In this document: piece after piece, positions 10,438 to 22,239 of the stretch
Layout of the letters: each line of letters begins with the position of its first letter
Numbering within the stretch: position 1 is the first letter of the stretch
Assembly (NCBI GenBank): GCA_038277395.1
Contig: CM076193.1
Coordinates: 93,449,583-93,513,582, forward strand
Source: Dryocosmus kuriphilus
Taxonomy: Eukaryota > Arthropoda > Insecta > Hymenoptera > Cynipidae
Reading direction: 5' to 3'
DNA length: 64,000 bases
The notes under the pieces: generated by a model
The model's database searches: none
What the model saw: the letters and a program-made list of their open reading frames with translations, nothing else
What the model was told of the DNA's origin: nothing
Made by a program: the position numbers and the translations under genes

Positions 10438-12532
10438 TCATTCAGCAGGTAAATCAAGCTGACTTATAAATGTGACACAAACATATTCGTCTTTAAACAC
10501 TGATTCTTCACGATCTTCTTCCATATTCCATCTAAGTATTAAAAAACACTTTCTTTCGACACCATGCAATGACACTGCATAATGTGTGTGAGACAAACGT
10601 CGGCATAAGTATACCCCGCGAAATTCAGAATCATGACCTACATTGTAATAAGATGTCGTGGCTCTGAACTTATTGACAACAAGCATGAAATTGTCATCAG
10701 GCAATATTATATTTCTTACAATGTAGATCTCCTTATTTTTTGTAATACAGCAACTGTCCCGTATATACGTTGAAAGAGTAATCTTGCCGATTTTGAGAAT
10801 TTTGAACTGTTGACACACTTCATCCTGAATGTCGTCAACAAGAGGCCATTCTGCATGTGATTTCTTTGGTGAAATTCTGATATTATTATTTTCTGACTCA
10901 ACTATGACGCGGTTTTTTATTTATTTATTTTATTTATTTATTTACGCGGACTTTTATTCTATTGTGATTTCTATTTCTTTTATTCTGTTGTGAGCCAAAG
11001 ATCTAGTCGGCATAGCTGTTGCTAATGTAAGAATTTCGGACATACTGTTTTCGTACCCAAAAGCGCTGAAGGACGCTAATGGTCCAAACTGTCGAACATC
11101 TTCCACAAAGTGCAGAAGGGCGTGCATATTGTACGACATGTATCGTTCACCGTGAAACTGTACGCACAATTCTACATATGACTCAATTGCTACTTGACAG
11201 TAACGCAAGGTTTCTTCTGTTCGATTTTCGAAACTAAGTAGTCTACAGGTAGAATTGTGCATCATGAAATGCACATAATAGTCATTCTCAATGACGCCAT
11301 GGAAAAGTGCGGGAGTCTTATACAACAATAATTGTCGACCTTGAGTTGCTTTTAGTTTATCACCTTTGGATATCGGAGTCAGTTTACGGTTGAACTCTGA
11401 CGGACAATATCTGCTTAGTAAGTTTATTCTGTCATCGAGGATTCTTATCTGCCTCCCACTTAATTTTTGAACACCAAACTTCCCTTTACAGAGAGCAGCT
11501 AATTTTTTAATTATCACTCCAAGGTACAAAAGATGCATTGGATCAAACGGCACCATAGACGGGATATTCATAAAGTTCCGCAAAGGACTTGGTCCTTTAT
11601 GATGATCCTCATCTAATAACATTCGATATTCTTCGTCTCTTCGCTTCTGATAATTTGCACCGAGAAAAATCATAGGACTATGGATTTGACCTTCTACGAC
11701 ACAGCGGTGACCTTCGACTTTGCACTTTGAACAGGCGTTTGATGACATGTGACCTGTGTGATTCAGAGCAAAAGCCTTAGCTGGAGCATCGGCAATGAAA
11801 CATTTTATCTGCAATTTAATTTGTCTATTTCTCACTGTTATCCCGCCTTGGTTGCGAATGTTTTGAATTTCAGCAACAAATTGCTCAAAATATTGACCAA
11901 CAAATTCTGGTTTACTGTTTCCTTGGAATACTCCAGCGACCATAGGTCTTGCGTCACCTATATTTAAAATTCTAAATTGAATTGGCCAAAATTGAGGGGA
12001 TCCAACTTTAAATAATAGCAGACCATCAATACTTATATCAGTCAAAATATGGTTAGGAAGGTCATTTTCCGGAATCGACAATAAATTTTGTTCCAAAAGT
12101 AAAACTTTCATTTGTGCGTGTTCTAAACGCGCAGCACGAAAAGCATGCCGAAGAATTTTACGTGCTTCGTATTCTACATCGACTATTACATCATGATCGA
12201 AATTTTCGTCGTCAATAACGTCAACATAATCATCGTCGGCATTAACATTATTCTGCTCGTCAACTTCATTGAAATTGTCTTCATCAATATGAAACTCCTC
12301 CTCCCGTTGATCTTCATCATAGTCAGAGGAGTTGACACTGTGTTCGTCTAGTAGAGGGCCAAGGGAGAAGGCAACTGTTGAATCATCGCCCGAAGACTCC
12401 TGTTGAATCATCGTCAGAAGACACATCGCTATCAAGTTGCGCCGAAGCTCGTATGTGACCATTGTGAGCCGCAATACGTTTATTTCTTTGCCTCTCGGTG
12501 AGTTCGGGCAATCTTTTTCTGTTAGGTAGCAT
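10438..12532 (-). pseudogene. EnSpm/CACTA-type (Tnp2-like) transposase, broken
   Basis: Most of the protein is one 506-codon frame (12474-10954). It has an acidic N-terminal region, then DGLLLFKVGSPQFWPIQF, CFIADAPAKAFALNHTGH, a Cys/His knuckle (CSKCKVEGHRC) and VPFDPMHLLYLGVIIKKL, then LLHFVEDVRQFGPLASFSAF. This series is characteristic of animal EnSpm transposases. The true N-terminus lies in another frame from an ATG at 12532 (MLPNRKRLPELTERQRNKR). The frames are split by a 25-bp tandem duplication (12375-12399 and 12400-12424). The C-terminal part (about 10920-10438, NRVIVESENNN to SQLDLPAE) is separated by a stop and a TAAA-rich tract at 10917-10948. At least two disruptions therefore make it inactive as it stands. 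The DUF4806 gene follows on the same strand. Confidence 0.8.
10917..10948. repeat. (TTTA)n tract splitting the transposase
   Basis: A TTTATTTA-type simple repeat lies where the transposase frame breaks. On the minus strand the tract is preceded and followed by CCGCG. This is compatible either with microsatellite expansion or with insertion of a bare LINE-tail sequence that duplicated five target bases. Confidence 0.6.
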
Positions 12533-12687
12533 TGCTCCTTGGTAATAAGGGAGATCTATCAAAAATGTTTCTATGTTTTACATCATTGTCAAAAATATAA
12601 CTGCTACAAACAACGACAACTACAAATGAACTCCATGAATTTACTAGTGACCAATTAAACTGAAAATCGAGCAATTGATAAATTACC

Positions 12688-12742
12688 GACAAGTAAGTAT
12701 CACCAAATATGAAAATTTTATACTTGGTGATACTTACTTGTC
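12688..12742. repeat. Perfect 19-bp hairpin
   Basis: GACAAGTAAGTATCACCAA and its exact reverse complement are separated by a 17-base AT-rich loop. It lies about 150 bases upstream of the transposase start. It may be a recent MITE fragment or a structural element; nothing shows a regulatory role. Confidence 0.7.
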
Positions 12743-13669
12743 AGTCGGATTTTCGCACTCATTTTTCAAGTTAGGAAAAATAATATTGACTGTTATAGAC
12801 AAAACTATTTGTTTCAAGTCTGTAGCAAAGCATTCGCATACAAAACATTTATCTGATTCTCTTGGAAGGCACTATTTCAATAAAAGTAAAGCTTAAAAAT
12901 TGCGGCGATTTCTGTACATCTGCACGTAATTTTCCAAATCTAATACTGTATTTGCAAGCAACGATAAAAAAAACCACTGTTATCAAATATGAAGCATAAT
13001 CTAGTGGTTTTTTGAATCATCGTCCACCATTTTGAAAACAAGAATCCTCGTTCTCAAATATTGATTAGTTTAAAGATCAAAATTTTCCTAACATAATATT
13101 TAAGAAATTATAAATTGAGATTGTGAATATAGTGTTTAAAACATCAAGTACATAAAAAAAGTTTAAAAGGTGAAATAATATTTTAGATTTCACGACGAAG
13201 GCTCCGTCAAAGAGAATCCTTGTTACTAATTTTGCCAAGTTTGTGGCATTCAAAATGTGTTTATGCATAAAGTTCAAGAAATTACAACGTAATATTGTTA
13301 ATATTTATTTAAAAAATACATTAATTTTAGAACAATTAAAAAAAGAGACAATGATATTACTGGTTTTGTAACAAAAAATTCCGTAAAGAAGAATCCTTTG
13401 GCAGGTTTTTCATTAAAAATTTCACGCTCCTTGGACGCGTGCAAATTACCTTGGTACTCTTAAATGACAATTGCTCCAAATCTCCGGCAAAACTCTTGGC
13501 CGTACTTTGTCCGAATTTTCGAAAAAATTACAGGCTGCTCAGGCTCCCCAAATTCCTTCGTTGCAGAAAACAAACCGGCTTTGCAAGTCAAAAAAGTAGG
13601 CTGCCTCGGAGCGAAAGTATCTGCGTAAAAATAAAGGTTACGTGTCAACACCAAAAAGAGAAAAAGGCG
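12743..13669. other. No gene seen
   Basis: Non-coding stretch upstream of the transposase. The ORF at 13439-13762 and its antisense partner show no motif I recognise. Confidence 0.35.
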
Positions 13670-14855
13670 AAAGACAGAGAGAGAGAGTGTGAGCGCGCGG
13701 CGGCACAGTGGGAAAAATCGAAAATATTTGTGTCAAAATCAAATATTTCGGGATCGACGTGACTTAGGAACTTGAAATTTTAACAGAAGGTAGCTTATGT
13801 AATAAGGAATATGAGAAAAATAGCCTGATCACTTCAAGGTCATACTTAGACCTTGAAAAAAATTGGCAAAAGTGACAATTTTGTGAAAACTTTTGGTTTT
13901 CGCCCTGAAACTTGATCTTTATGTTATTAAATCTATAAGTGATATACATATTTAGAAAGCTGAGACAATGGCGACTCTGAATCATACCTCAAAATTTTTT
14001 TTTTAACTATTGGGTCCTGAGTAGGCAGTGTCCAAATTTGGCTTCGCAGAATTGTTGTATAAATTGATATTATAAGGCAATATTATGTTAAAAATTATTA
14101 TGTGATGCATGTTTTCGGTGTATTTTTTTTTGCAGAACATGATAGGGCTATCAGTTTCATCATAGAACATATCCAATGAAAGCTACACCTAAAAAACCTG
14201 ATAAAAACATGGTTTTTCACTTCTAGAGCTCTCTTGGTGAGTTCTTACTGTTGCGAGTATTCTGTTTACACGCACGTACAAAATGTAAATAAATACGTAT
14301 GAGCATACAATGACAGAAAATAGAAAAATTAAACCAATATAATGTAATATCATAGTTACAATTCAATTACATTATATAATAATTTTAAAAAATTTTTAGA
14401 AAATCTTTTAAGAATCTTGCAGTATCACATAATAATTTTTAACATAATATTGCCATATAATATCAATTTATACAACAATTCTGCGAAGCCAGATTTGGAC
14501 ATTGCCTACTCAGGACCTTATAGTTAAAAAACAAATTTTGAGGTATGATTCAGATTCGTCATTGTCTCAGCTTAAATATGTATATCACTTATAGATTTAG
14601 TAACACAACGATCAAGTTTTAGGGCGAAAACCAAAAGTTTTCACAAAATTGTCATTTTTGCCAATTTTTTTCAAGGTCTAAGTATGACCTTGAAGTGATC
14701 AGGCTATTTTTCTCATATTCCTTATTACATAAGCTACCTTCTGTTAAAATTTCAAGTTCCCATGTTACGTCGCTCCCGAAATATTTGATTTTGACACAAA
14801 TATTTTCAATTTTTCTTACTGTGCGGCGCAGGAGCAAGAGAGACACAGCGACAAA
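13670..14855. repeat. Foldback element with ~430-bp arms
   Basis: The left arm (about 13670-14110) matches the reverse complement of the right arm (about 14395-14855) at about 90% by eye, around a ~285-bp unique centre. Matching words include AACAGAAGGTAGCTTATGTA and TACATAAGCTACCTTCTGTT, and at the outer ends GGCGGCACAGTG and TACTGTGCGGCGC. The outer edges run into purine-rich GAGA sequence, so no target duplication could be defined. No transposase is present. The spacer includes TATAATGTAATATCATAGTT and shows no ORF. Confidence 0.8.
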
Positions 14856-15263
14856 CAGATAACTGAGCTGTTCGTATATTTCTTGAAATTCTCGATCCCG
14901 CGACAGTGGAAAAGTGGCAAGTTCAATATCCTTGCTTAAACAAAGATATTCCTGGAGATTAAAGCAGATTAAAGGCGGGAAAAATATATACTTACCTCTT
15001 GTGTAAGCGCGTGTTGCAGTCTCTCTCGCTTTTCTCGACGGATCCGCCTTTCATTCACTAAAAAACGTCTACTTTTAATCGACGGCTTACTCGAAGACTT
15101 TTAGACTCGAGTTTTCGCGGAGAAGTTGTCGCGAGGTAAACTAGCGGCGGCAAAATGTTTATGGCCAAGTATAATGGCTGCTGTCAGCTGCGTTAAAATC
15201 ACACGTGTTGGTGGCTCGGTCTAGCGGTCGATGCGTGAGTGAGTGTGCAAGAGAGAAAGATGA

Positions 15264-15298
<35 letters not shown>

Positions 15299-15661
15299 GT
15301 GTGTATAGAGGGGGGGGGGGGGGAGATTATTAATCTGCGCATGGCGAGTAGATATTTCATTTCAGTAATGAAAATCGAAAATATTTTTCATACTCAAGGA
15401 ATACAAAATGTTGAAACGATTTGCCAGATACGTTTTTGATGCAAAATGTCAAAACGCAAGCTTCATATTGGAAATGTATTTACAAAATTGTTAGGTCTGT
15501 AAAATTTAAAGAAACTTTTCAGTAATAATATTTGAAGAACTACTCATGATTTTTCTAAATTTTCCAAAATGTGCTAAATTTCCTTGCAAAACGTTTAAAT
15601 TGTAGATGTTCGCAAAACATTTTGCGGTCTGCAAAAATTTGCAAAATTTATACTATGTATA
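14856..15661. other. No gene; simple repeats
   Basis: Contains a CT/TA microsatellite (15261-15298) and a G14 run (15310-15323). Positions 15590-15655 hold degenerate TTTGCAAAA words. No coding evidence. Confidence 0.5.
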
Positions 15662-17612
15662 TGTTACGTTCCGACTTTTATAAATTGGATTTTTGGTAGC
15701 TTCCTTCTAGAGGACCAAACTGACCAAGTAGATTTTTATCTACTTGTTTAATTTCTTTATTTGTGAGTTCTAATTTTTTTTTTTACAAATTTCCTCTTCC
15801 GCTCTATAACTTAATGTGGGATATTAGGGATATTTAGATGAAAATCATTCTAATCAATCAAATGGAATATACATAGAACAGGCATGTTTATTTAAGGCTC
15901 AGATAACTCTTATAATTAAACGATACTACTTTACCAGTTTTGTTTCACGCTGCTCTCCTTAATTTTCTACTATAATCTACCATCCTCGATAGATGAGGAA
16001 AAGAAAGAAAATGAAGAGAGGTATCTCGGATTTATCCTTCTCTATTTCATTCGTCGAAGATGGGCACTTTTACTTTTTCTAGTCAGATTACTCTGACTAT
16101 TCTTGTCTTTACGCGTTTCCGCGTACCCACATCGTTTAACCTCCCATAGTGTAAACTCACAAAAGTTATTAGTGGCTATGAACCTAAATTGCTGGGGATA
16201 CTTTTAAATCCTCCAACAATTTACTAATTCTCTTTTGTGAATTTTCCTATGGCGAATTTTGTTCAACAATTGCTTTAGTTCCGTTTTGAGATTCGGAAAT
16301 AAAGCAATTATCTAGCGATTCCTCGCGCTACTCCTTGAATTTCACTTCCCCTTAACTCACTTCCTCTTAACTCACTTCCTCTTAAATCACTTCACCTATT
16401 ATTTTTTTAAGTCTGCGCACTACACCGATAGTAATGCGGGATTTCGCAGACTCCTCGTCGTGAATTTTCTACCACGTTAGAAACACGTACTCGGACGTGC
16501 TCACGGCCAATTTCAACATTATTTTAAAGTTTACTTTAAAAAAAATTCCTTGGCAGAGCTACCGTTGCCCCTGATATCGAATCCCGAGAGCTAACCCCTT
16601 TGAGGTGGGAATTTTTCGAGCAGTTTTACGTCCGACCCACCAAACGAATTGAACAACAAAAGAAATCCCGCGTACTTATTTGTTTTAGCTGAAATCCTGA
16701 TGTAACTCGAGTGGCGCCTCAGGATCGCGGACGGGTGCCGTTGATCGCGGATCACTTAGAGAAGAGGTTCTCCTCGGTACGAGAATCTCTTTCGACTACC
16801 CTGAGTTCAATTTACTCATCACGATTGTCAGGTCGGTTTTGGTTATTGGGTGGGGTGATTTTGCTTAGTAATAATTTCGAAAGCAGAGCGACCGCAGGGA
16901 CCTTATTGAGAAATAAAGTCGAATTGCCGATTTGTGACAATTTTTATTGCAAAATGGTCGCTCTGTGCCTATGTAGGAATATTAAAAATTTTGTTTAGCA
17001 TGAGGCATTCCTCAACATGTGTTAATCATTTGCCCGCGAGGTGTGAGAGAATTTTAGTTCTGACATCCTGTTGGGCAATCTGGAATTCCTCGTAGTGGCC
17101 TATTTTAATTAAGACTCACAATATTTGCCAATCTCTTGCCAGAAAGGTGTAAGAGGATTTATTTAATTCCGAAATGCTGTTAGGCAATTTCGAAATCCTA
17201 CATAGTGTTGAAATTATTTTACTGGTGGTTCTTTTGGAATGTGGACCCCTTCCTGACCGTGATGTGCACATTAAACATTCTTCTGCATCTTTATTTCTTA
17301 AGATTCTGTCCTTAATTTAAATTTAATTTTGATATTGACAGTGAGCACGTGTATTTTGCAAGTGAAGAGGATTTAAGCTAGTGTGAGTGTGCGACCCGGG
17401 TCCTGACTTACTATGTATGCCAGCGCAGCATGTTCGTAACTTGCTTCGCGACCCCCCCCCCCCCCCCCCCCCCCCTTCGCTCTTACCTCTCTTCTTTCTC
17501 ATTTCTCAATATTTATGATTCTAAATAAAGTTTTCTTTAAATTATCTCTTGATTTTTTCAAAATTTAAACGGCCCCATCAAAATTTAATTTTGTATAGGC
17601 AGGCACGTAACA
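15662..17612. mobile_element. Candidate solo LTR (about 1.95 kb)
   Basis: It begins TGTTACGTTCCGAC and ends GGCACGTAACA, so the ends are TG...CA with an 8-bp inverted repeat (TGTTACGT/ACGTAACA), as in LTRs. A polyadenylation-like AATAAAG at about 17523 lies near the 3' end, as expected for an R/U5 boundary. No gag-pol follows on either side. I could not see a clean 4-6 bp target duplication (TATA before, TACG after), which weakens the case. It contains a C24 run at 17452-17475. Confidence 0.42.
17452..17475. repeat. C24 homopolymer
   Basis: Uninterrupted run of 24 cytosines. It is one of five long G/C homopolymers in this AT-rich window. Confidence 0.9.
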
Positions 17613-18174
17613 TACGAATATGCCTAAAATTACGAAGGTGATGTTTACGATTTTCAAAAATGTTTTAAGATTTCCTGAATTTCTGCGCGAAATTTCAAAC
17701 TTGAAGAAAATCGCCAAAATATTTGAAGTTTGGAAAAATTCGAAAAAAATTTTAAAATTGCAAAACATTTTCAATTTTTTAAATTTACAGAAATTTGCAA
17801 AAAAAAGAGAAATTTTAAAGAACTGCAAAAGACATTAAAAAAAAATTTTTTTAACTTTTGAATTAAATAACTATAAGAGAATAAGTATGAAATTCAAAAA
17901 TGAACTAAGTCCGATGACAAAAATATTCTAAGACCAAAAACATGATGAATGTATTCTAAGTCCGAAAAAAATTTCAAATATTTGAAATAAGTTACGCAAG
18001 CCTATTGAATTATATCAAAACTTTATAAATCAAGGCTTGCTGTTTCTTTGAATTCAAGCAATATCAAAACTTGATTTGAACTCAAGCATTGAAGTCAATG
18101 TGAGCTCAAATTGACGTCAAGCCTTGATAAATCAAGGCTTGATGTTATCTTGAAATCAAGCGATGTTAACTGGG

Positions 18175-18886
18175 TATGCGTATTCATCCATCAGCGATTG
18201 CAGATTTGCGGGCGCTACCTGTCGTCCGGTAAATCTCAAGGCCACGCCCGGCCCGAATGGCAACTGCAACAGTTCTAAACACAAATTAAAGAAATTAATA
18301 ATATACCAAAAATTGAATTATGAAAATCCTGATTCCAAATCTAATAACATTTTTTATTTTATTTTTCTAATTTTAAGTAATTGAATCAGAATCATTAGAA
18401 TATATTTTTCAATAAATGCCTTTATTAAAATCTGCTGTAGAATTAACATTTATGTGAAATTAAAAATAATTCGAACTGTTTTTATAAATTTCACACGTAA
18501 AAAAAAAACCAAAATTTTACACTAAATAGAAATACGGGAGTTTTCTGCAAAATTTGAAGAAATAGGTGACTTTAAACATAAATTTTAGAAGTTTTTTGCA
18601 ACTGTGAGTGCCAATAAAAATTAAAATTTCGTCCCTATGCTGAAAAAGAACTCCTAAAATAAAGTTAAATAATAAAGCAATAACCTATAAATATTTAAAA
18701 ACTAAGACTTATAATTTAATAGGTGGATTTTATTTGATAAGTTATATGTACGTATACTTGTATAACTAATCTTTTTTGCAAGAATCTTTCATCGTAACAT
18801 CTTTTGGTATCATTATCGTTTTACGATCTAAAGTTACTGTAATTGCTGCTGCTCTGACACTAGATTTTTTTTGTTAAATCAGGGTG
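18175..18886. other. No gene seen
   Basis: Begins with an ~80-bp block that recurs inverted near 7262-7345 (TTCATCCATCAGCGATTG), then AT-rich non-coding sequence. Confidence 0.4.
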
Positions 18887-18955
18887 GCGACTGGACCGGA
18901 AATTTTATTGACCGGGAAGAAACCGAGAAATGACCGGGGATTTAATTTTAAAACC
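18887..18955 (+). repeat. GACCGGGA-type short repeat block
   Basis: Several degenerate copies of GACCGGGAA (GACCGGAAATTTTATTGACC, GGGAAGAAACCGAGAAATG, ACCGGGGATTT) sit a few hundred bases before the first TTGAAATCC-type array. They may be the head of the same repetitive unit. Confidence 0.5.
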
Positions 18956-19189
18956 ATGAAGTATAAAAAAAAACAGAGTATTTAAATTTTTAAATATATC
19001 TATACTTTTATGACAATGATTTACATCAAGACAAGAATTTATTGATTCATGAGTTTTATCGCTCAATATTGATTACAAAATTTTCAACTATATTTTTGAA
19101 AGTTCTTTTGTTTATTCTTGCTCCTTCTCACTTTCAATTTTCAAGCGAGTCAATCAGTATTCTGTAATGTTGATCTGTTAAAGTGAATT

Positions 19190-19600
19190 TTCCTTTGAAA
19201 TTCTTTAAAATTTCTAAAAATCATTGGAAATCCTACAGAATTCTTTGCATTCATCGCAATTTTTTAAATCTCGTGAAATTCTTTGCAGTCTTTTAAAAAA
19301 CTTTGGCATTTTTTAAAATTTCTTATTGTCCTTTGAAATTCGTAGAAGCCCATAGAAATCTCCTGAAATAAAATTTAATTTATTCCCGAAAGTTTCTCTA
19401 GAAATTCGTTAAAATACCTCAAAATCCCTTTAAATCTTTGGAAATCGTAAAAATGCTTTAAATAAGTAGAGATTATTTGAAGTCTATTGATTATAAATTA
19501 TATAAAACTTATTCGTTAAAGTTCTTGAAAAAACTGTGAAATTCCTTGAAATACCTTAAAGTCGCTTCAAATCTTTAAAAACACTACACGGAAAAAAGTG
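19190..19600. repeat. Degenerate TTGAAATCC-type array 1
   Basis: About 400 bases made of loosely repeated words such as CTTTGAAATTC, TTTAAAATTTC, CTTGAAATACC and AATCCCTTTAAATC, with a ~10-bp quasi-period. It is very similar in composition to the longer array at 22240-23660. Confidence 0.75.
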
Positions 19601-20664
19601 CTGGAAATTGTTCTTGACAGAGTGCGTGACTTTAGTATAGGTCTAAAAGTACTTGAAAAATTAAAAATACCGCCATTGGAAAATTATGCAGATAATGCTT
19701 GAAGAAATTTAAGACTTCTTAAACTGTGTGGAGCACAGTCAAAGAAGCACTCTTGGATTACATCAGGAAAATATCTACATACTAAGTATGTAACCTGTTT
19801 AACACTGCAGCATTAAAGTCTTCAAGCCAGTCAAGGAAGGGTTCTTGGACTGTCAAGGCAAACATTTATGCTAATAAAAAACAAAAAAAATATTCTCTTT
19901 TGAATTTATAATGTTATTATCAATAATTTAAACATTTATTTTATCTTAATAACGCACTATTACTAATTATAATCTCACACTATAAACGCTCTGAAAAATT
20001 CGGACGCACACTGTGGAAATTCGACCTACCTGATACTTCTATATAATTAGCGCAACTTATTCCTAACTGTCCAGATCCCTCGGCTAACTTTGCATGCTGA
20101 AATCAGGGTAAAAATTTTTTGCCATGTTCGACGGTTGGAAAATACAGGGCCGTGTAAACAGATTCTGGGTTGGGGCTCCGAGTTACACAATTTACTACGA
20201 GGCTGACTTTGCTATTAAGCAAGGCAGGTGTGAAAATGCTGTAGCAGGTGTCTTACTATGTAGTTGTTTATTTATATTTTATGATAAATTGAATAAATTG
20301 TTTAAATAATTGAAAAATATATTTTTTGCAAGAAAAATTATTCTTTGCCCAAGAGGTGATTTTACGTACAAAAATGATATTTTTCAATTATTTAAACCCA
20401 TATTGTTTAAACAATTTATTTAGATTTCGGAGCTACAGAAGAACTAATTACACGATTCGATTCCACGGAAAAAATTACACAAAGTCAATGTATTGGAAAA
20501 TTTTTTTCTTTAGCCAATTTCATGTGTAATATAAATATAAATAATTACGTAGTACTACGATACCTGATAAAATTGCTGATTGAAAATTAAATTATGTTAT
20601 TTTTATCTTCGAAAGTTAAGAAATTATATGCCAAATTGAATAAATTAATAACAAAACAATAAAA
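19601..20664. other. No gene seen
   Basis: Non-coding. A 61-codon ORF at 20124-20309 and another at 20326-20529 have no recognised motif. The latter overlaps an inverted pair around ATATTTTTCAATTATTTAAA. Confidence 0.35.
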
Positions 20665-21175
20665 AATAAAACTTTTTTGTCCTTTGTACTTTTTTCGTAA
20701 GATGCACCGTTTTTAATACACATGGTTATAAAAAATTCATTTTAATAGAAGTGACATATTTGGGAAATAATATCTCAAAAACTGTTGTTCAAAAAAAGAA
20801 ACTTGGGCAAAAACTTACTTTACTTTAGTCGTCTTAAAAGATAAAAGAATTATTGTGATATATTCGAAGATACTTTTCATAAGTTTTTATTAAAATAATG
20901 GTTATTTTGAATGCAATTTTCTATTAGAAACAGACATTTTTTAGCAATAATTTGTGAAAATTATTTTCGACTCTAAATCAAAATTATTTTATTTTATTTT
21001 AAGAGTGCTAACCTCGAATAAGTTTGTCTCTGTTTTAGATTTTTTGACCAATAGTTTTTGAGATATTATTTCACAAATATGTGAGTTTTATTTAAATGAA
21101 TTGTTTATAACGCTGTAACTTAAGAAAGGTGAGTCTTACGAAAAAATTACAAAGAACAAAAAAGTTTTATTTCAG
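20665..21175. repeat. Inverted repeat with ~190-bp arms
   Basis: About 20665-20860 is the diverged reverse complement of about 20990-21175. Shared words are ATAAAACTTTTTTGTCCTTT (reverse arm AACAAAAAAGTTTTAT) and AATAATATCTCAAAAACT with its complement. The spacer is ~130 bp. It is probably a foldback or MITE remnant; no target duplication was identified. Confidence 0.65.
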
Positions 21176-21400
21176 GCTCAAAGATTCGGAAAATTATTGT
21201 AGACATTTTTAAAAAATAAATGGGGAAATAAATCACCAACACGTGCTTCACTCCGTGCCATGGACACTTCAATGTTAAAGAGTGAAGAACTAGGGGCGCT
21301 ATCTAGCGTATACTCATATCCCTAAGATAAGATAATAAATGACTTCAGATTACATCCAGATAGTTTTCAGACAATTGGCTTTAAAAACTAAAATGTTAAA

Positions 21401-21486
21401 GAAACCAATAGAAAAATAAACAGAAGTCCTTAAATAATTATCCTAATACATATTTAAACACTTCTGTTTATTGTCCTATTGGTTTC
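21401..21486. repeat. Hairpin, ~27-bp arms
   Basis: GAAACCAATAGAAAAATAAA (continuing CAGAAGT) and its complement, ending TCCTATTGGTTTC, are separated by a ~30-base AT-rich loop. It lies in otherwise non-coding sequence. Confidence 0.75.
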
Positions 21487-22239
21487 TTCATATTTCGCGG
21501 GTTTCTTCATGAAATTGAATTTTATAAAGCTGATAACATGTAAACACATCATCGTCCTCCTTGAAAGTTTTGCAGGCTAATTTATTTTGTTGTAAATAAA
21601 GGCGTAACCGATTTTAAGTAATAATCAGAAGTGTTGCGTTCTGAATTTCCCATCGACTCTTCGTGAAAACTCTCATCGCTTTTTAATTGAAGTTTTAAAT
21701 TCAGCAATCGCCGAGTACCGGCAGCTCCCCAATCCTTTTATTTTTCGGACATTGATAACACTTTTCACAGCGAGTGAGTGGATAATACAGGACAGAAAAT
21801 CTTTGTCACTTATATTCGGTTGGTCTTCACTTTCTCTGCACAATACATTTAAATAACTAGGTATACAAATTAACGGAGCAAACTATTAGCGTCTCAACAT
21901 GTGGACACATTCATTGGGACAAAATAAATGAACATGGCGGACCTTTAGAATGGTTGGCGCGTGCGCATTCATACGGGTATATGTTTCTGTCTTGCAAATT
22001 CTTGCGGAGAGTCAAAGAGTGTTTCTCTGATTCGTATTCTAGTTCTTTGTTTCTGAGTCACAAAATTATTCAATTCTTTACAAATATGAAGCATTCTTTT
22101 GTAACTAAATCATGACTTTTACAATTTTGCTGTAAAGTGTCTGATAAACATTCCAAGAGACTTCATAAAAATGATGGCGTATCCAGATGTCTAGCACTAA
22201 TCCAGTAAATTTTTCAGCACTTATTTTTTCCCTGTAGGA
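21487..22239. other. No gene seen
   Basis: Non-coding stretch between the hairpin and the second TTGAAATCC array. There is no ORF of note. Confidence 0.35.

Larger units (their letters stand above)
8262..18174. mobile_element. Candidate EnSpm/CACTA-like element (9.9 kb), composite
   Basis: The left end reads CCCAGTTAACATAGTTGAGC and the right end, reversed, CCCAGTTAACATCGCTTGA. That is a 12-bp perfect terminal inverted repeat, with TA on both outer sides. Just inside both ends lie many degenerate copies of CAAGGCTTGA or its complement (about 8310-8385 and 18000-18160), like the subterminal repeats of CACTA elements. Between them lie a Tnp2-type transposase and a DUF4806-like gene, both on the minus strand at the left. 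The remaining ~5.6 kb holds a foldback (13670-14855) and a candidate solo LTR (15662-17612), so the original element was shorter. The ends do not begin with CACTA, and pairing them with these genes is my inference. Confidence 0.5.
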
